Assembly (NCBI GenBank): GCA_030407085.1
Contig: JAQOWT010000019.1
Span: 40,439-104,438, forward strand
Length of the DNA: 64,000 bases
Reading direction: 5' to 3'
Origin: Trichopria drosophilae
Taxonomy: Eukaryota > Arthropoda > Insecta > Hymenoptera > Diapriidae
This document shows, one piece after another, positions 33,155-45,600 of the stretch. Numbering within the stretch: the first letter of the stretch is position 1; each line of letters starts with the position of its first letter. Position numbers and translations under genes: made by a program. The notes beneath the pieces are model-generated. The model had not been told where the DNA came from. It did not search any database and worked only from the letters and a program-made list of their open reading frames with translations.

Positions 33155-33659
33155 CCCCCCCCCACCCCCCCCCCCCCCCACCCCCCCCCCCCCCCACCCC
33201 CCCCCCCCCCCACCCCCCCCCCCCCCCACCCCCCCCCCCCCCCACCCCCCCCCCCCCCCACCCCCCCCCCCCCCCACCCCCCCCCCCCCCCACCCCCCCC
33301 CCCCCCCACCCCCCCCCCCCCCCACCCCCCCCCCCCCCCACCCCCCCCCCCCCCCACCCCCCCCCCCCCCCACCCCCCCCCCCCCCCACCCCCCCCCCCC
33401 CCCACCCCCCCCCCCCCCCACCCCCCCCCCCCCCCACCCCCCCCCCCCCCCACCCCCCCCCCCCCCCACCCCCCCCCCCCCCCACCCCCCCCCCCCCCCA
33501 CCCCCCCCCCCCCCCACCCCCCCCCCCCCCCACCCCCCCCCCCCCCCACCCCCCCCCCCCCCCACCCCCCCCCCCCCCCACCCCCCCCCCCCCCCACCCC
33601 CCCCCCCCCCCACCCCCCCCCCCCCCCACCCCCCCCCCCCCCCACCCCCCCCCCACCCC
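33155..33659 (+). repeat. (C15A)n 16-bp simple repeat at the satellite A/B boundary
   Basis: 505 bp of only C and A. Single A's stand at 33164, 33180, 33196 and so on every 16 bp up to 33644 (31 A's, no deviation), with one last A at 33655 followed by CCCCTCCAGCG of satellite B. The perfection is striking beside the variable satellites. All apparent frames through it (Pro/Thr/His on plus, Gly/Trp/Val on minus) are composition artefacts. It could be a real minisatellite grown from satellite B's own C5 run or a base-calling/assembly artefact. Confidence 0.85.
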
Positions 33660-36600
33660 TCCAGCGATGTCTTCCTGTCATCCGATTTTTTTCAAAATCG
33701 ACAATATTACTCATTGCCATCATTATTAACTATTCGAAAAGTAAACCGAGTGGGCTAACTAAAATTGGAACAGTTATTAACCGATGTTTGTAATTTTCAT
33801 CGTTTTTCGACATTTTTCCCCCTCCAGCGATGCCCTCCTGTCATCCGATTTTTTTTAAATTCGACAATATTACTTATTTACCATCATTATTAACAATTCG
33901 AAAAATAAAACAAGTGGGCTAACTAAAATTGGAACAGTTATTAACCGTTGTTTATCATTTTCAGCGGTTTTCGACATTCTTCCCCCTCCAGCGATGCCTT
34001 CCTTCATCCGATTTTTTTCAAAATCGACATTATTAATAATTGCCATTATTATTAACTATTCGAAAAATAAAAAGAGTGGGCTAACTAAAATTGGAACAGT
34101 TATTAACCGTTGTTTGTAATTTTCATCGTTTTCAGACATTCTTCCACCTCCAGCGATGTCTTCATGTCATCCGATTTTTTTCAAAATCGACATTATTACT
34201 CATTGCCATCATTATTAACAATTCGAAAAATAAAACGAGTGGGCTAACCAAAATTGGAACAGTTATTAACCGTTGTTTGTGATTTTCAACGGTTTTCGAC
34301 ATTTTTCTCCCTCCAGTGATGCCTTCCTGTCATCCGATTTTTTTTTAATTCGACAATATTACTCACTGCCATCATTATTAACTATTCGAAAAATAAAACG
34401 AGTGGGCTAATTAAAATTGGAACAGTTATTAACCGTTGTTTATGATTTTCAGCGGTTTTCGACATTCTTCCCCCTCCAGTGATGCCTTCCTGTCATCCGA
34501 TTTTTTTTAAATTCGACAATATTACTCATTGCCATCATTATTAACTATTCGAAAAATAAAACGAGTGGGCTAACTAAAATTGGAACAGTTATTAACCGTT
34601 GTTTGTAATTTTCATCGTTTTTCGACATTCTTCCCCCTCCAGCGATGTCTTCCTGTCATCCGATTTTTTTCAAAATCGACAATATTACTCATTGCCATCA
34701 TTATTAACTATTCGAAAAGTAAACCGAGTGGGCTAACTAAAATTGGAACAGTTATTAACCGTTGTTTGTCATTTTCAACGGTTTTCGACATTCTTCCGCC
34801 TCCAGCGATGCCTTCCTATCACCTGATTTTTTTTCGAAATCGACAATATTACTTATTGTCATGATTATTAATTATTTGAAAAATAAAACGAGTGGGCTAA
34901 CTAAAATTGAAACAGTTATTAACCGTTGTTTGTCATTTTCAGCGTTTTTCGACATTCTTCCCCCTCCAGCGATGTCTTCCTGTCATCCGATTTTTTTCAA
35001 AATCGACAATATTACTCACTGCCATCATTATTAAATATTCGAAACATAAATCGAGTAAGCTAACTAAAATTGGAACAGTTATCAACCGTTGTTTGTAATT
35101 TTCAGCGTTTTTCGACATTCTTCCCCCTCCAGCGATGTCTTCCTGTCATCCGATTTTTCACAAAATCAAAAATATTACTCATTGCCATCATTATTAACTA
35201 TTCGGAAAGTAAAACGAGTGGGCTAAGTAAAATTGGAACAGTTATTAACCGATGTTTGTAATTTTCATCGTTTTTCGACATTTTTCCCCCTCCAGCGATG
35301 TCTTCCTGTCATCCGATTTTTTTCAAAATCGCCATTATTACTCATTGCCATCATTATTAACAATTCGAAAAATAAGACGAGTGGGCTAACCAAAATTGGA
35401 ACAGTTATTAACCGTTGTTTGTCATTTTCAACGGTTTTCGACATTCTTCCGCCTCCAGCGATGCCTTCCTGTCGTCCGATTTATTTCAAAATCGACATTA
35501 TTACTCATTGCCATCATTATTAACTATTCGAAAAATAAAACGAGTGGGCTAACTAAAATTGGAACAGTTATTAACCGTTGTTTGTCATTTTCAGCGTTTT
35601 TCGACATTCTTCCCCCTCCAGCGATGTCTTCCTGTCATCCGATTTTTTTCAAAATCGACAATATTACTCAATGCCATCATGATTAACTATTCGAAAAATA
35701 AATCGAGTAAGCTAACTAAAATTGGAACAGTTATTAACCGTTGTTTGTCATTTTCAGCGTTTTTCGACATTCTTCCCCCTCCAGCGATGTCTTCCTGTCA
35801 TCCGATTTTTTACAAAATCGACAATATTACTCATTGCCATCATTATTAACTATTCGGAAAGTAAAACGAGTGGGCTAACTAAAATTGGAACAGTTATTAA
35901 CAGTTGTTTGTCATTTTCAGCGTTTTTCGACATTCTTCCCCCTCCAGCGATGTCTTCCTGTCATCCGATTTTTTACAAAATCGACAATATTACTTATTGT
36001 CATGATTATTAATTATTTGAAAAATAAAACGAGTGGGCTAACTAAAATTGGAACAGTTATTAACCGTTGTTTGTAATTTTCATCGTTTTTCGACATTCTT
36101 CCCCCTCCAGCGATGTCTTCCTGTCATCCGATTTTTTTCAAAATCGACAATATTACTCATTGCCATCATTATTAACTATTCGAAAAGTAAACCGAGTGGG
36201 CTAACTAAAATTGGAACAGTTATTAACCGATGTTTGTAATTTTCATCGTTTTTCGACATTTTTCCCCCTCCAGCGATGCCCTCCTGTCATCCGATTTTTT
36301 TTAAATTCGACAATATTACTCATTGCCATCATTATTAACTATTCGAAAAATAAAACGAGTGGGCTAACTAAAATTGGAACAGTTATTAACCGATGTTTGT
36401 AATTTTCATCGTTTTTCGACATTTTTCCCCCTCCAGCGATGCCTTCCTGTCATCCGATTTTTTTTAAATTCGACAATATTACTTATTCACCATCATCATT
36501 AACAATTCGAAAAATAAAACGAGTGGGCTAACTAAAATTGGAACAGTTATTAACCGTTGTTTATCATTTCCATCGTTTTTCGACATTCTTCCCCATCCAG

Positions 36601-39600
36601 CGATGCCTTCCTGTTATCCGACTTTTTTTAAATTCGACAATATTACTCATTGCCATCATTATTAACTATTCGAAAAATAAAACGAGTGGGCTAACTAAAA
36701 TTGGAACAGTTATTAACCATTGCTTGTAATTTTCATCGTTTTTCGACATTCTTCCCCCACAAGCGATGCCTTCCTGTCACCCGATTTTTTTCGAAATCGA
36801 CAATATTACTTATTGTCATCATTATTAACTATTCGAAAAATAAAACGAGTGGGCTAACTAAAATTGCAACTTTTATCAACCGTTGTTTGTAATTTCCATC
36901 GTTTTTCGACATTCTTCCCCTTCCAGCGATGCCTTCCTGTCATCCGACTTTTTTTAAATTCGACAATATTACTCATTGCCATCATTATTAACTATTCGAA
37001 AAATAAAACGAGTGGGCTAACTAAAATTGGAACAGTTATTAACCGATGTTTATCATTTTCAGCGGTTTTCGAAATTCTTCCCCCTCCAGCGATGACTTCC
37101 TTCATCCGATTTTTTTCAAAATCGACATTATTAATCATTGCCATTATTATTAACTATTCGAAAAATAAAACGAGTGGGCTAACTAAAATTGGAACAGTTA
37201 TTAACCGTTGTTTGTAATTTTCATCGTTTTCAGACATTCTTCCCCCTCCAGCGATGTCTTCCTGTCATCCGATTTTTTTCAAAATCGACATTATTACTCA
37301 TTGCCATCATTATTAACTATTCGAAAAATAAAACGAGTGGGCTAACTAAAATTGGAACAGTTATTAACCGATGTTTGTAATTTTCATCGTTTTTCGACAT
37401 TTTTCCCCCTCCAGCGATGCCTTCCTGTCATCCGATTTTTTTTAAATTCGACAATATTACTTATTTACCATCATCATTAACAATTCGAAAAATAAAACGA
37501 GTGGGCTAACTAAAATTGGAACAGTTATTAACCGTTGTTTATCATTTTCAGCGGTTTTCGACATTCTTCCCCCTCCAGCGATGCCTTCCTGTCATCCGAT
37601 TTTTTTCAAAATCGACATTATTAATCATTGCCATCATTATTAACTATTCGAAAAATAAAACGAGTGGGCTAACTAAAATTGGAACAGTTATTAACCGTTG
37701 TTTGTAATTTTCATCGTTTTTCGACATTCTTCCCCCTCCAGCGATGCCTTCCTGTCATCCGATTTTTTTCAAAATCGACATTATTACTCATTGCCATCAT
37801 TATTAACTATTCGAAAAATAAAACGAGTGGGCTAACTAAAATTGGAACAGTTATTAACCGTTGTTTGTAATTTTCATCGTTTTTCGACATTCTTCCCCCT
37901 CCAGCGATGCCTTCCTGTCATCCGATTTTTTTTAAATTCGACAATATTACTCACTGCCATCATTATTAACTATTCGAAAAATAAAACGAGTGGGCTAACT
38001 AAAATTGGAACAGTTATTAACCGTTGTTTGTAATTTTCATCGTTTTTCGACATTCTTCCCCCTCCAGCGATGTCTTCCTGTCATCCGATTTTTTTCAAAA
38101 TCGCCGTTATTACTCATTGCCATCATTATTAACTATTCGAAAAATAAAACGAGTGGGCTAACTAAAATTGGAACAGTTATTAACCGTTGTTTATCACTTT
38201 CAGCGGTTTTCGACATTCTTCCGCCTCCAGCGATGCCTTCCTGTCGTCCGATTTTTTTCAAAATCGACATTATTACTCACTGCCATCATTATTAACTATT
38301 CGAAAAATAAAACGAGTGGGCTAACTAAAATTGGAACAGTTATTAACCGTTGTTTGTAATTTTCATCGTTTTTCGACATTCTTCCCCCTCCAGCGATGTC
38401 TTCCTGTCATCCGATTTTTTTCAAAATCGACATTATTACTCATTGCCATCATTATTAACTATTCGAAAAATAAAACGAGTGGGCTAACTAAAATTGGAAC
38501 AGTTATTAACCGTTGTTTGTCATTTTCAGCGTTTTTCGACATTCTTCCCCCTCCAGCGATGCCTTCCTGTCATCCGATTTTTTTCAAAATCGACATTATT
38601 ACTCATTGCCATCATTATTAACTATTCGAAAAATAAAACGAGTGGGCTAACTAAAATTGGAACAGTTATTAACCGTTGTTTGTCATTTTCAGCGTTTTTC
38701 GACATTCTTCCCCCTCCAGCGATGTCTTCCTGTCATCCGATTTTTTTCAAAATCGACAATATTACTCATTGCCATCATTATTAACTATTCGAAAAATAAA
38801 ACGAGTGGGCTAACTAAAATTGGAACAGTTATTAACCGTTGTTTGTCATTTTCAGCGTTTTTCGACATTCTTCCCCCTCCAGCGATGTCTTCCTGTCATC
38901 CGATTTTTTACAAAATCGACAATATTACTCATTGCCATCATTATTAACTATTCGGAAAGTAAAACGAGTGGGCTAACTAAAATTGGAACAGTTATTAACA
39001 GTTGTTTGTCATTTTCAGCGTTTTTCGACATTCTTCCCCCTCCAGCGATGTCTTCCTGTCATCCGATTTTTTACAAAATCGACAATATTACTTATCGTCA
39101 TGATTATTAATTATTTGAAAAATAAAACGAGTGGGCTAACTAAAATTGGAACAGTTATTAACCGTTGTTTGTAATTTTCATCGTTTTTCGACATTCTTCC
39201 CCCTCCAGCGATGTCTTCCTGTCATCCGATTTTTTTCAAAATCGACAATATTACTCATTGCCATCATTATTAACTATTCGAAAAGTAAACCGAGTGGGCT
39301 AACTAAAATTGGAACAGTTATTAACCGATGTTTGTAATTTTCATCGTTTTTCGACATTCTTCCCCCTCCAGCGGTGCCTACCTGTCACCCGATTTTTTTC
39401 AAAATTGACAATATTACTTATTGCCATCATTATTAACTATTCGAAAAATAAAACGAGTGGGCTAACTAAAATTGGAACAGTTATTAACCGTTGTTTGTAA
39501 TTTTCATCGTTTTTCGACATTCTTCCCCCTCCAGCGATGCCTTCCTGTCATCCGATTTTTTTCAAAATCGACATTATTACTCATTGCCATCATTATTAAC

Positions 39601-42600
39601 TATTCGAAAAATAAAACGAGTGGGCTAACTAAAATTGGAACAGTTATTAACCGTTGTTTGTAATTTTCATCGTTTTTCGACATTCTTCCCCCTCCAGCGA
39701 TGCCTTCCTGTCATCCGATTTTTTTCAAAATCGACATTATTAATCATTGCCATCATTATTAACTATTCGAAAAATAAAACGAGTGGGCTAACTAAAATTG
39801 GAACAGTTATTAACCGTTGTTTGTAATTTTCATCGTTTTTCGACATTCTTCCCCCTCCAGCGATGCCTTCCTGTTATCCGACTTTTTTTAAATTCGACAA
39901 TATTACTCATTGCCATCATTATTAACTATTCGAAAAATAAAACGAGTGGGCTAACTAAAATTGGAACAGTTATTAACAGTTGTTTGTAATTTTCAGCGTT
40001 TTTCGACATTCTTCCCCCTCCAGCGATGTCTTCCTGTCATCCGATATTTTTCAAAATCGACAATATTACTCATTGCCATCATTATTAACTATTCGAAAAG
40101 TAAACCGAGTGGGCTTACTAAAATTGGAACAGTTATTAACCGATGTTTGTAATTTTCATCGTTTTTCGACATTTTTCCCCCTCCAGCGATGCCTTCCTGT
40201 CATCCGATTTTTTTTAAATTCGACAATATTACTTATTGCCATCATTATTAACTATTCGAAAAATAAAACGAGTGGGCTAACTAAAATTGGAACAGTTATT
40301 AACCGTTGTTTGTAATTTTCATCGTTTTTCGACATTCTTCCCCCTCCAGCGATGCCTTCCTGTCATCCGACTTTTTTTAAATTCGACAATATTACTCATT
40401 GCCATCATTATTAACTATTCGAAAAATAAAACGAGTGGGCTAACTAAAATTGGAACAGTTATTAACCGTTGTTTGTCATTTTCAGCGTTTTTCGACATTC
40501 TTCCCCCTCCAGCGATGCCTTCCTGTTATCCGATTTTTTTTAAATTCGACAATATTACTCATTGCCATCATTATTAACTATTCGAAAAATAAAACGAGTG
40601 GGCTAACTAAAATTGGAACAGTTATTAACCGTTGTTTGTCATTTTCAGCGTTTTTCGACATTCTTCCCCCTCCAGCGATGTCTTCCTGTCATCCGATTTT
40701 TTACAAAATCGACAATATTACTCATTGCCATCATTATTAACTATTCGGAAAGTAAAACGAGTGGGCTAAGTAAAATTGGAACAGTTATTAACCGATGTTT
40801 GTAATTTTCATCGTTTTTCGACATTTTTCCCCCTCCAGCGATGCCTTCCTTTCACCTGATTTTTTTCAAAATCGACAATATTACTTATTGTCATGATTAT
40901 TAAATATTTGAAAAATAAAACGAGTGGGCTAACTAAAATTGGAACAGTTATTAACCGTTGTTTGTCATTTTCAGTGGTTTTCGACATTCTTCCCCCTCCA
41001 GCGATGCCTTCCTAACAACCGATTTTTATCAAAATCGACAATATTACTTATTGCCATCATTATCAACTATTCGAAAAATAAAACGAGTGAGCTAACTAAA
41101 ATTGGAACAGTTATTAACCGTTGTTTGTAATTTTCCTCGTTTTTCGACATTCTTCCCCCTCCAGCGATGCCTTCCTGTCATCCGATTTTTTTCAAACTCG
41201 ACAATATTACTCATTGCCATCATTATTAACTATTCGAAAAATAAAACGAGTGAGCTAACTAAAATTGGAACAGTTATTAACCGTTGTTTGTAATTTTCAT
41301 CGTTTTTCGACATTCTTCCCCCTCCAGCGATGCCTTCCTGTCATCCGATTTTTTTCAAAATCGACAATATTACGCATTGCCATCATTATTAACTATTCGA
41401 AAAATAAAACGAGTGGGCTAACTAAAATTGGAACAGTTATTAACCGTTGTTTGTAATTTTCATCGTTTTTCGACATTCTTCCCCCTCCAGCGATGTCTTC
41501 CTGTCATCCAATTTTTTTCAAAATCGACATTATTACTCATTGCCATCATTATTAACTATTCGAAAAATAAAACGAGTGGGCTAACTAAAATTGGAACAGT
41601 TATTAACCGTTGTTTGTAATTTTCATCGTTTTTCGACATTCTTCCCCCTCCAGCGACGTCTTCCTGTCATCCGATTTTTTTTAAATTCGACAATATTACT
41701 CATTGCCATCATTATTAACTATTTGAAAAATAAAACGAGTGGGCTAACTAAAATTGGAACAGTTATTAACCGTTGTTTGTAATTTTCATCGTTTTTCGAC
41801 ATTCTTCCCCCTCCAGCGATGTCTTCCTGTCATCCGATTTTTTTTAAATTCGACAATATTACTCATTGCCATCATTATTAACTATTCGAAAAATAAAACG
41901 AGTGGGCTAACTAAAATTGGAACAGTTATTAACCGTTGTTTGTAATTTTCATCGTTTTTCGACATTCTTCCCCCTCCAGCGATGTCTTCCTGTCATCCGA
42001 TTTTTTTCAAAATCGACAATATTACTCATTGCCATCATTATTAACTATTCGAAAAATAAAACGAGTGGGCTAACTAAAATTGGAACAGTTATTAACCGTT
42101 GTTTGTAATTTTCATCGTTTTTCGACATTCTTCCCCCTCCAGCGATGTCTTCCTGTCATCCGATTTTTTTCAAAATCGACAATATTACTCATTGCCATCA
42201 TTATTAACTATTCGAAAAATAAAACGAGTGGGCTAACTAAAATTGGAACAGTTATTAACCGTTGTTTGTAATTTTCATCGTTTTTCGACATTCTTCCCCC
42301 TCCAACGATGCCTTCCTTTCACCTGATTTTTTTCGAAATCGACAATATTAATCATTGCCATCATTATTAACTATTTGAAAAATAAAACGAGTGGGCTAAC
42401 TAAAATTGGAACAGTTATTAACCGTTGTTTGTAATTTTCATCGTTTTTCGACATTCTTCCCCCTCCAGCGATGCCTTCCTGTCATCCGATTTTTTTTAAA
42501 TTCGACAATATTACTCAATGCCATCATTATTAACTATTCGAAAAATAAAACGAGTGGGCTAACTAAAATTGGAACAGTTATTAACCGTTGTTTGTCATTT

Positions 42601-45600
42601 TCATCGTTTTTCGACATTCTTCCCCCTCCAGCGATGCCTTCCTGTCATCCGATTTTTTTCAAAATCGACAATATTACTCATTGCCATCATTATTAACTAT
42701 TCGAAAAATAAAACGAGTGGGCTAACTAAAATTGGAACAGTTATTAACCGTTGTTTGTCATTTTCAGCGTTTTTCGACATTCTTCCCCCTCCAGCGATGT
42801 CTTCCTGTCATCCGATTTTTTTCAAAATCGACAATATTACTCATTGCCATCATTATTAACTATTCGAAAAATAAAACGAGTGGGCTAACTAAAATTGGAA
42901 CAGTTATTAACCGTTGTTTGTAATTTTCATCGTTTTTCGACATTCTTCCCCCTCCAGCGATGTCTTCCTGTCATCCGATTTTTTTCAAAATCGACAATAT
43001 TACTCATTGCCATCATTATTAACTATTCGAAAAGTAAACCGAGTGGGCTAACTAAAATTGGAACAGTTATTAACCGATGTTTGTAATTTTCATCGTTTTT
43101 CGACATTTTTCCCCCTCCAGCGATGTCTTCCTGTCATCCGATTTTTTTGAAAATCGACATTATTAATCATTGACATCATTATTAACTATTCAAAAAATAA
43201 AACGAGTGGGCTAACTAAAATTGGAACAGTTATTAACCGTTGTTTGTAATTTTCATCGTTTTTCGACATTCTTCCCCCTCCAGCGATGCCTTCCTTTCAC
43301 CTGATTTTTTTCGAAATCGACAATATTACTTATTGTCATGATTATTAAATATTTGAAAAATAAAACGAGTGGGCTAACTAAAATTGGAACAGTTATTAAC
43401 CGTTGTTTGTAATTTTCATCGTTTTTCGACATTCTTCCCCCTCCAGCGATGTCTTCCTGTCATCCAATTTTTTTCAAAATCGACAATATTACTCATTGCC
43501 ATCATTATTAACTATTCGAAAAATAAAACGAGTGGGCTAACTAAAATTGGAACAGTTATTAACCGTTGTTTGTAATTTTCATCGTTTTTCGACATTCTTC
43601 CCCCTCCAGCGATGTCTTCCTGTCATCCAATTTTTTTCAAAATCGACAATATTACTCATTGCCATCATTATTAACTATTCGAAAAATAAAACGAGTGGGC
43701 TAACTAAAATTGGAACAGTTATTAACCGTTGTTTGTAATTTTCATCGTTTTTCGACATTCTTCCCCCTCCAACGATGCCTTCCTTTCACCTGATTTTTTT
43801 CGAAATCGACAATATTACTCATTGCCATCATTATTAACTATTCGAAAAATAAAACGAGTGGGCTAACTAAAATTGGAACAGTTATTAACCGTTGTTTGTC
43901 ATTTTCAGCGTTTTTCGACATTCTTCCCCCTCCAGCGATGCCTTCCTGTCATCCGATTTTTTTCAAAATCGACATTATTAATCATTGCCATCATTATTAA
44001 CTATTCGAAAAATAAAACGAGTGGGCTAACTAAAATTGGAACAGTTATTAACCGTGGTTTTTAATTTTCATCGTTTTCCGACATTCTTCCCCCTCCAGCG
44101 ATGTCTTCCTGTCATCCGATTTTTTTCAAAATCGACAATATTACTCATTGCCATCATTATTAACTATTCGAAAAATAAAACGAGTGGGCTAACTAAAATT
44201 GGAACAGTTATTAACCGTTGTTTGTCATTTTCAGCGTTTTTCGACATTCTTCCCCCTCCAGCGATGTCTTCCTGTCATCCGATTTTTTTCAAAATCGACA
44301 ATATTACTCATTGCCATCATTATTAACTATTCGAAAAATAAAACGAGTGGGCTAACTAAAATTGGAACAGTTATTAACCGTTGTTTGTAATTTTCATCGT
44401 TTTTCGACATTCTTCCCCCTCCAGCGATGCCTTCCTGTCATCCGATTTTTTTCAAAATCGACATTATTACTCATTGCCATCATTATTAACTATTCGAAAA
44501 ATAAAACGAGTGGGCTAACTAAAATTGGAACAGTTATTAACCGTTGTTTGTAATTTTCATCGTTTTTCGACATTCTTCCCCCTCCAGCGATGCCTTCCTG
44601 TCATCCGATTTTTTTCAAAATCGACATTATTACTCATTGCCATCATTATTAACTATTCGAAAAATAAAACGAGTGGGCTAACTAAAATTGGAACAGTTAT
44701 TAACCGTTGTTTGTAATTTTCATCGTTTTTCGACATTCTTCCCCCTCCAGCGATGCCTTCCTGTCATCCGATTTTTTTCAAAATCGACATTATTACTCAT
44801 TGCCATCATTATTAACTATTCGAAAAATAAAACGAGTGGGCTAACTAAAATTGGAACAGTTATTAACCGTTGTTTGTAATTTTCATCGTTTTTCGACATT
44901 CTTCCCCCTCCAGCGATGCCTTCCTGTCATCCGATTTTTTTCAAAATCGACATTATTACTCATTGCCATCATTATTAACTATTCGAAAAATAAAACGAGT
45001 GGGCTAACTAAAATTGGAACAGTTATTAACCGTTGTTTGTAATTTTCATCGTTTTTCGACATTCTTCCCCCTCCAGCGATGCCTTCCTGTCATCCGATTT
45101 TTTTCAAAATCGACATTATTACTCATTGCCATCATTATTAACTATTCGAAAAATAAAACGAGTGGGCTAACTAAAATTGGAACAGTTATTAACCGTTGTT
45201 TGTAATTTTCATCGTTTTTCGACATTCTTCCCCCTCCAGCGATGCCTTCCTGTCATCCGATTTTTTTCAAAATTGACAATATTACTCATTGCCATCATTA
45301 TTAACTATTCGAAAAATAAAACGAGTGGGCTAACTAAAATTGGAACAGTTATTAACCGTTGTTTGTAATTTTCAGCGTTTTTCGACATTCTTCCCCCTCC
45401 AGCGATGCCTTCCTGTCATCCGATTTTTTTTAAAATCGACAATATTACTCATTGCCATCATTATTAACTATTCGAAAAATAAAACGAGTGGGCTAACTAA
45501 AATTGGAACAGTTATTAACCGTTGTTTGTAATTTTCATCGTTTTTCGACATTCTTCCCCCTCCAGCGATGCCTTCCTGTCATCCGATTTTTTTTAAAATC

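Noticed and set aside
33155..33659. Telomere-like repeat
   Set aside because: The unit C15A does not resemble the insect TTAGG type or other known telomere repeats. It is internal between satellites.
33032..33793. Long proline-rich (plus) and glycine-rich (minus) reading frames
   Set aside because: Produced entirely by the (C15A)n tract. A 16-bp period cycles through all three frames, so no stop can occur within it.
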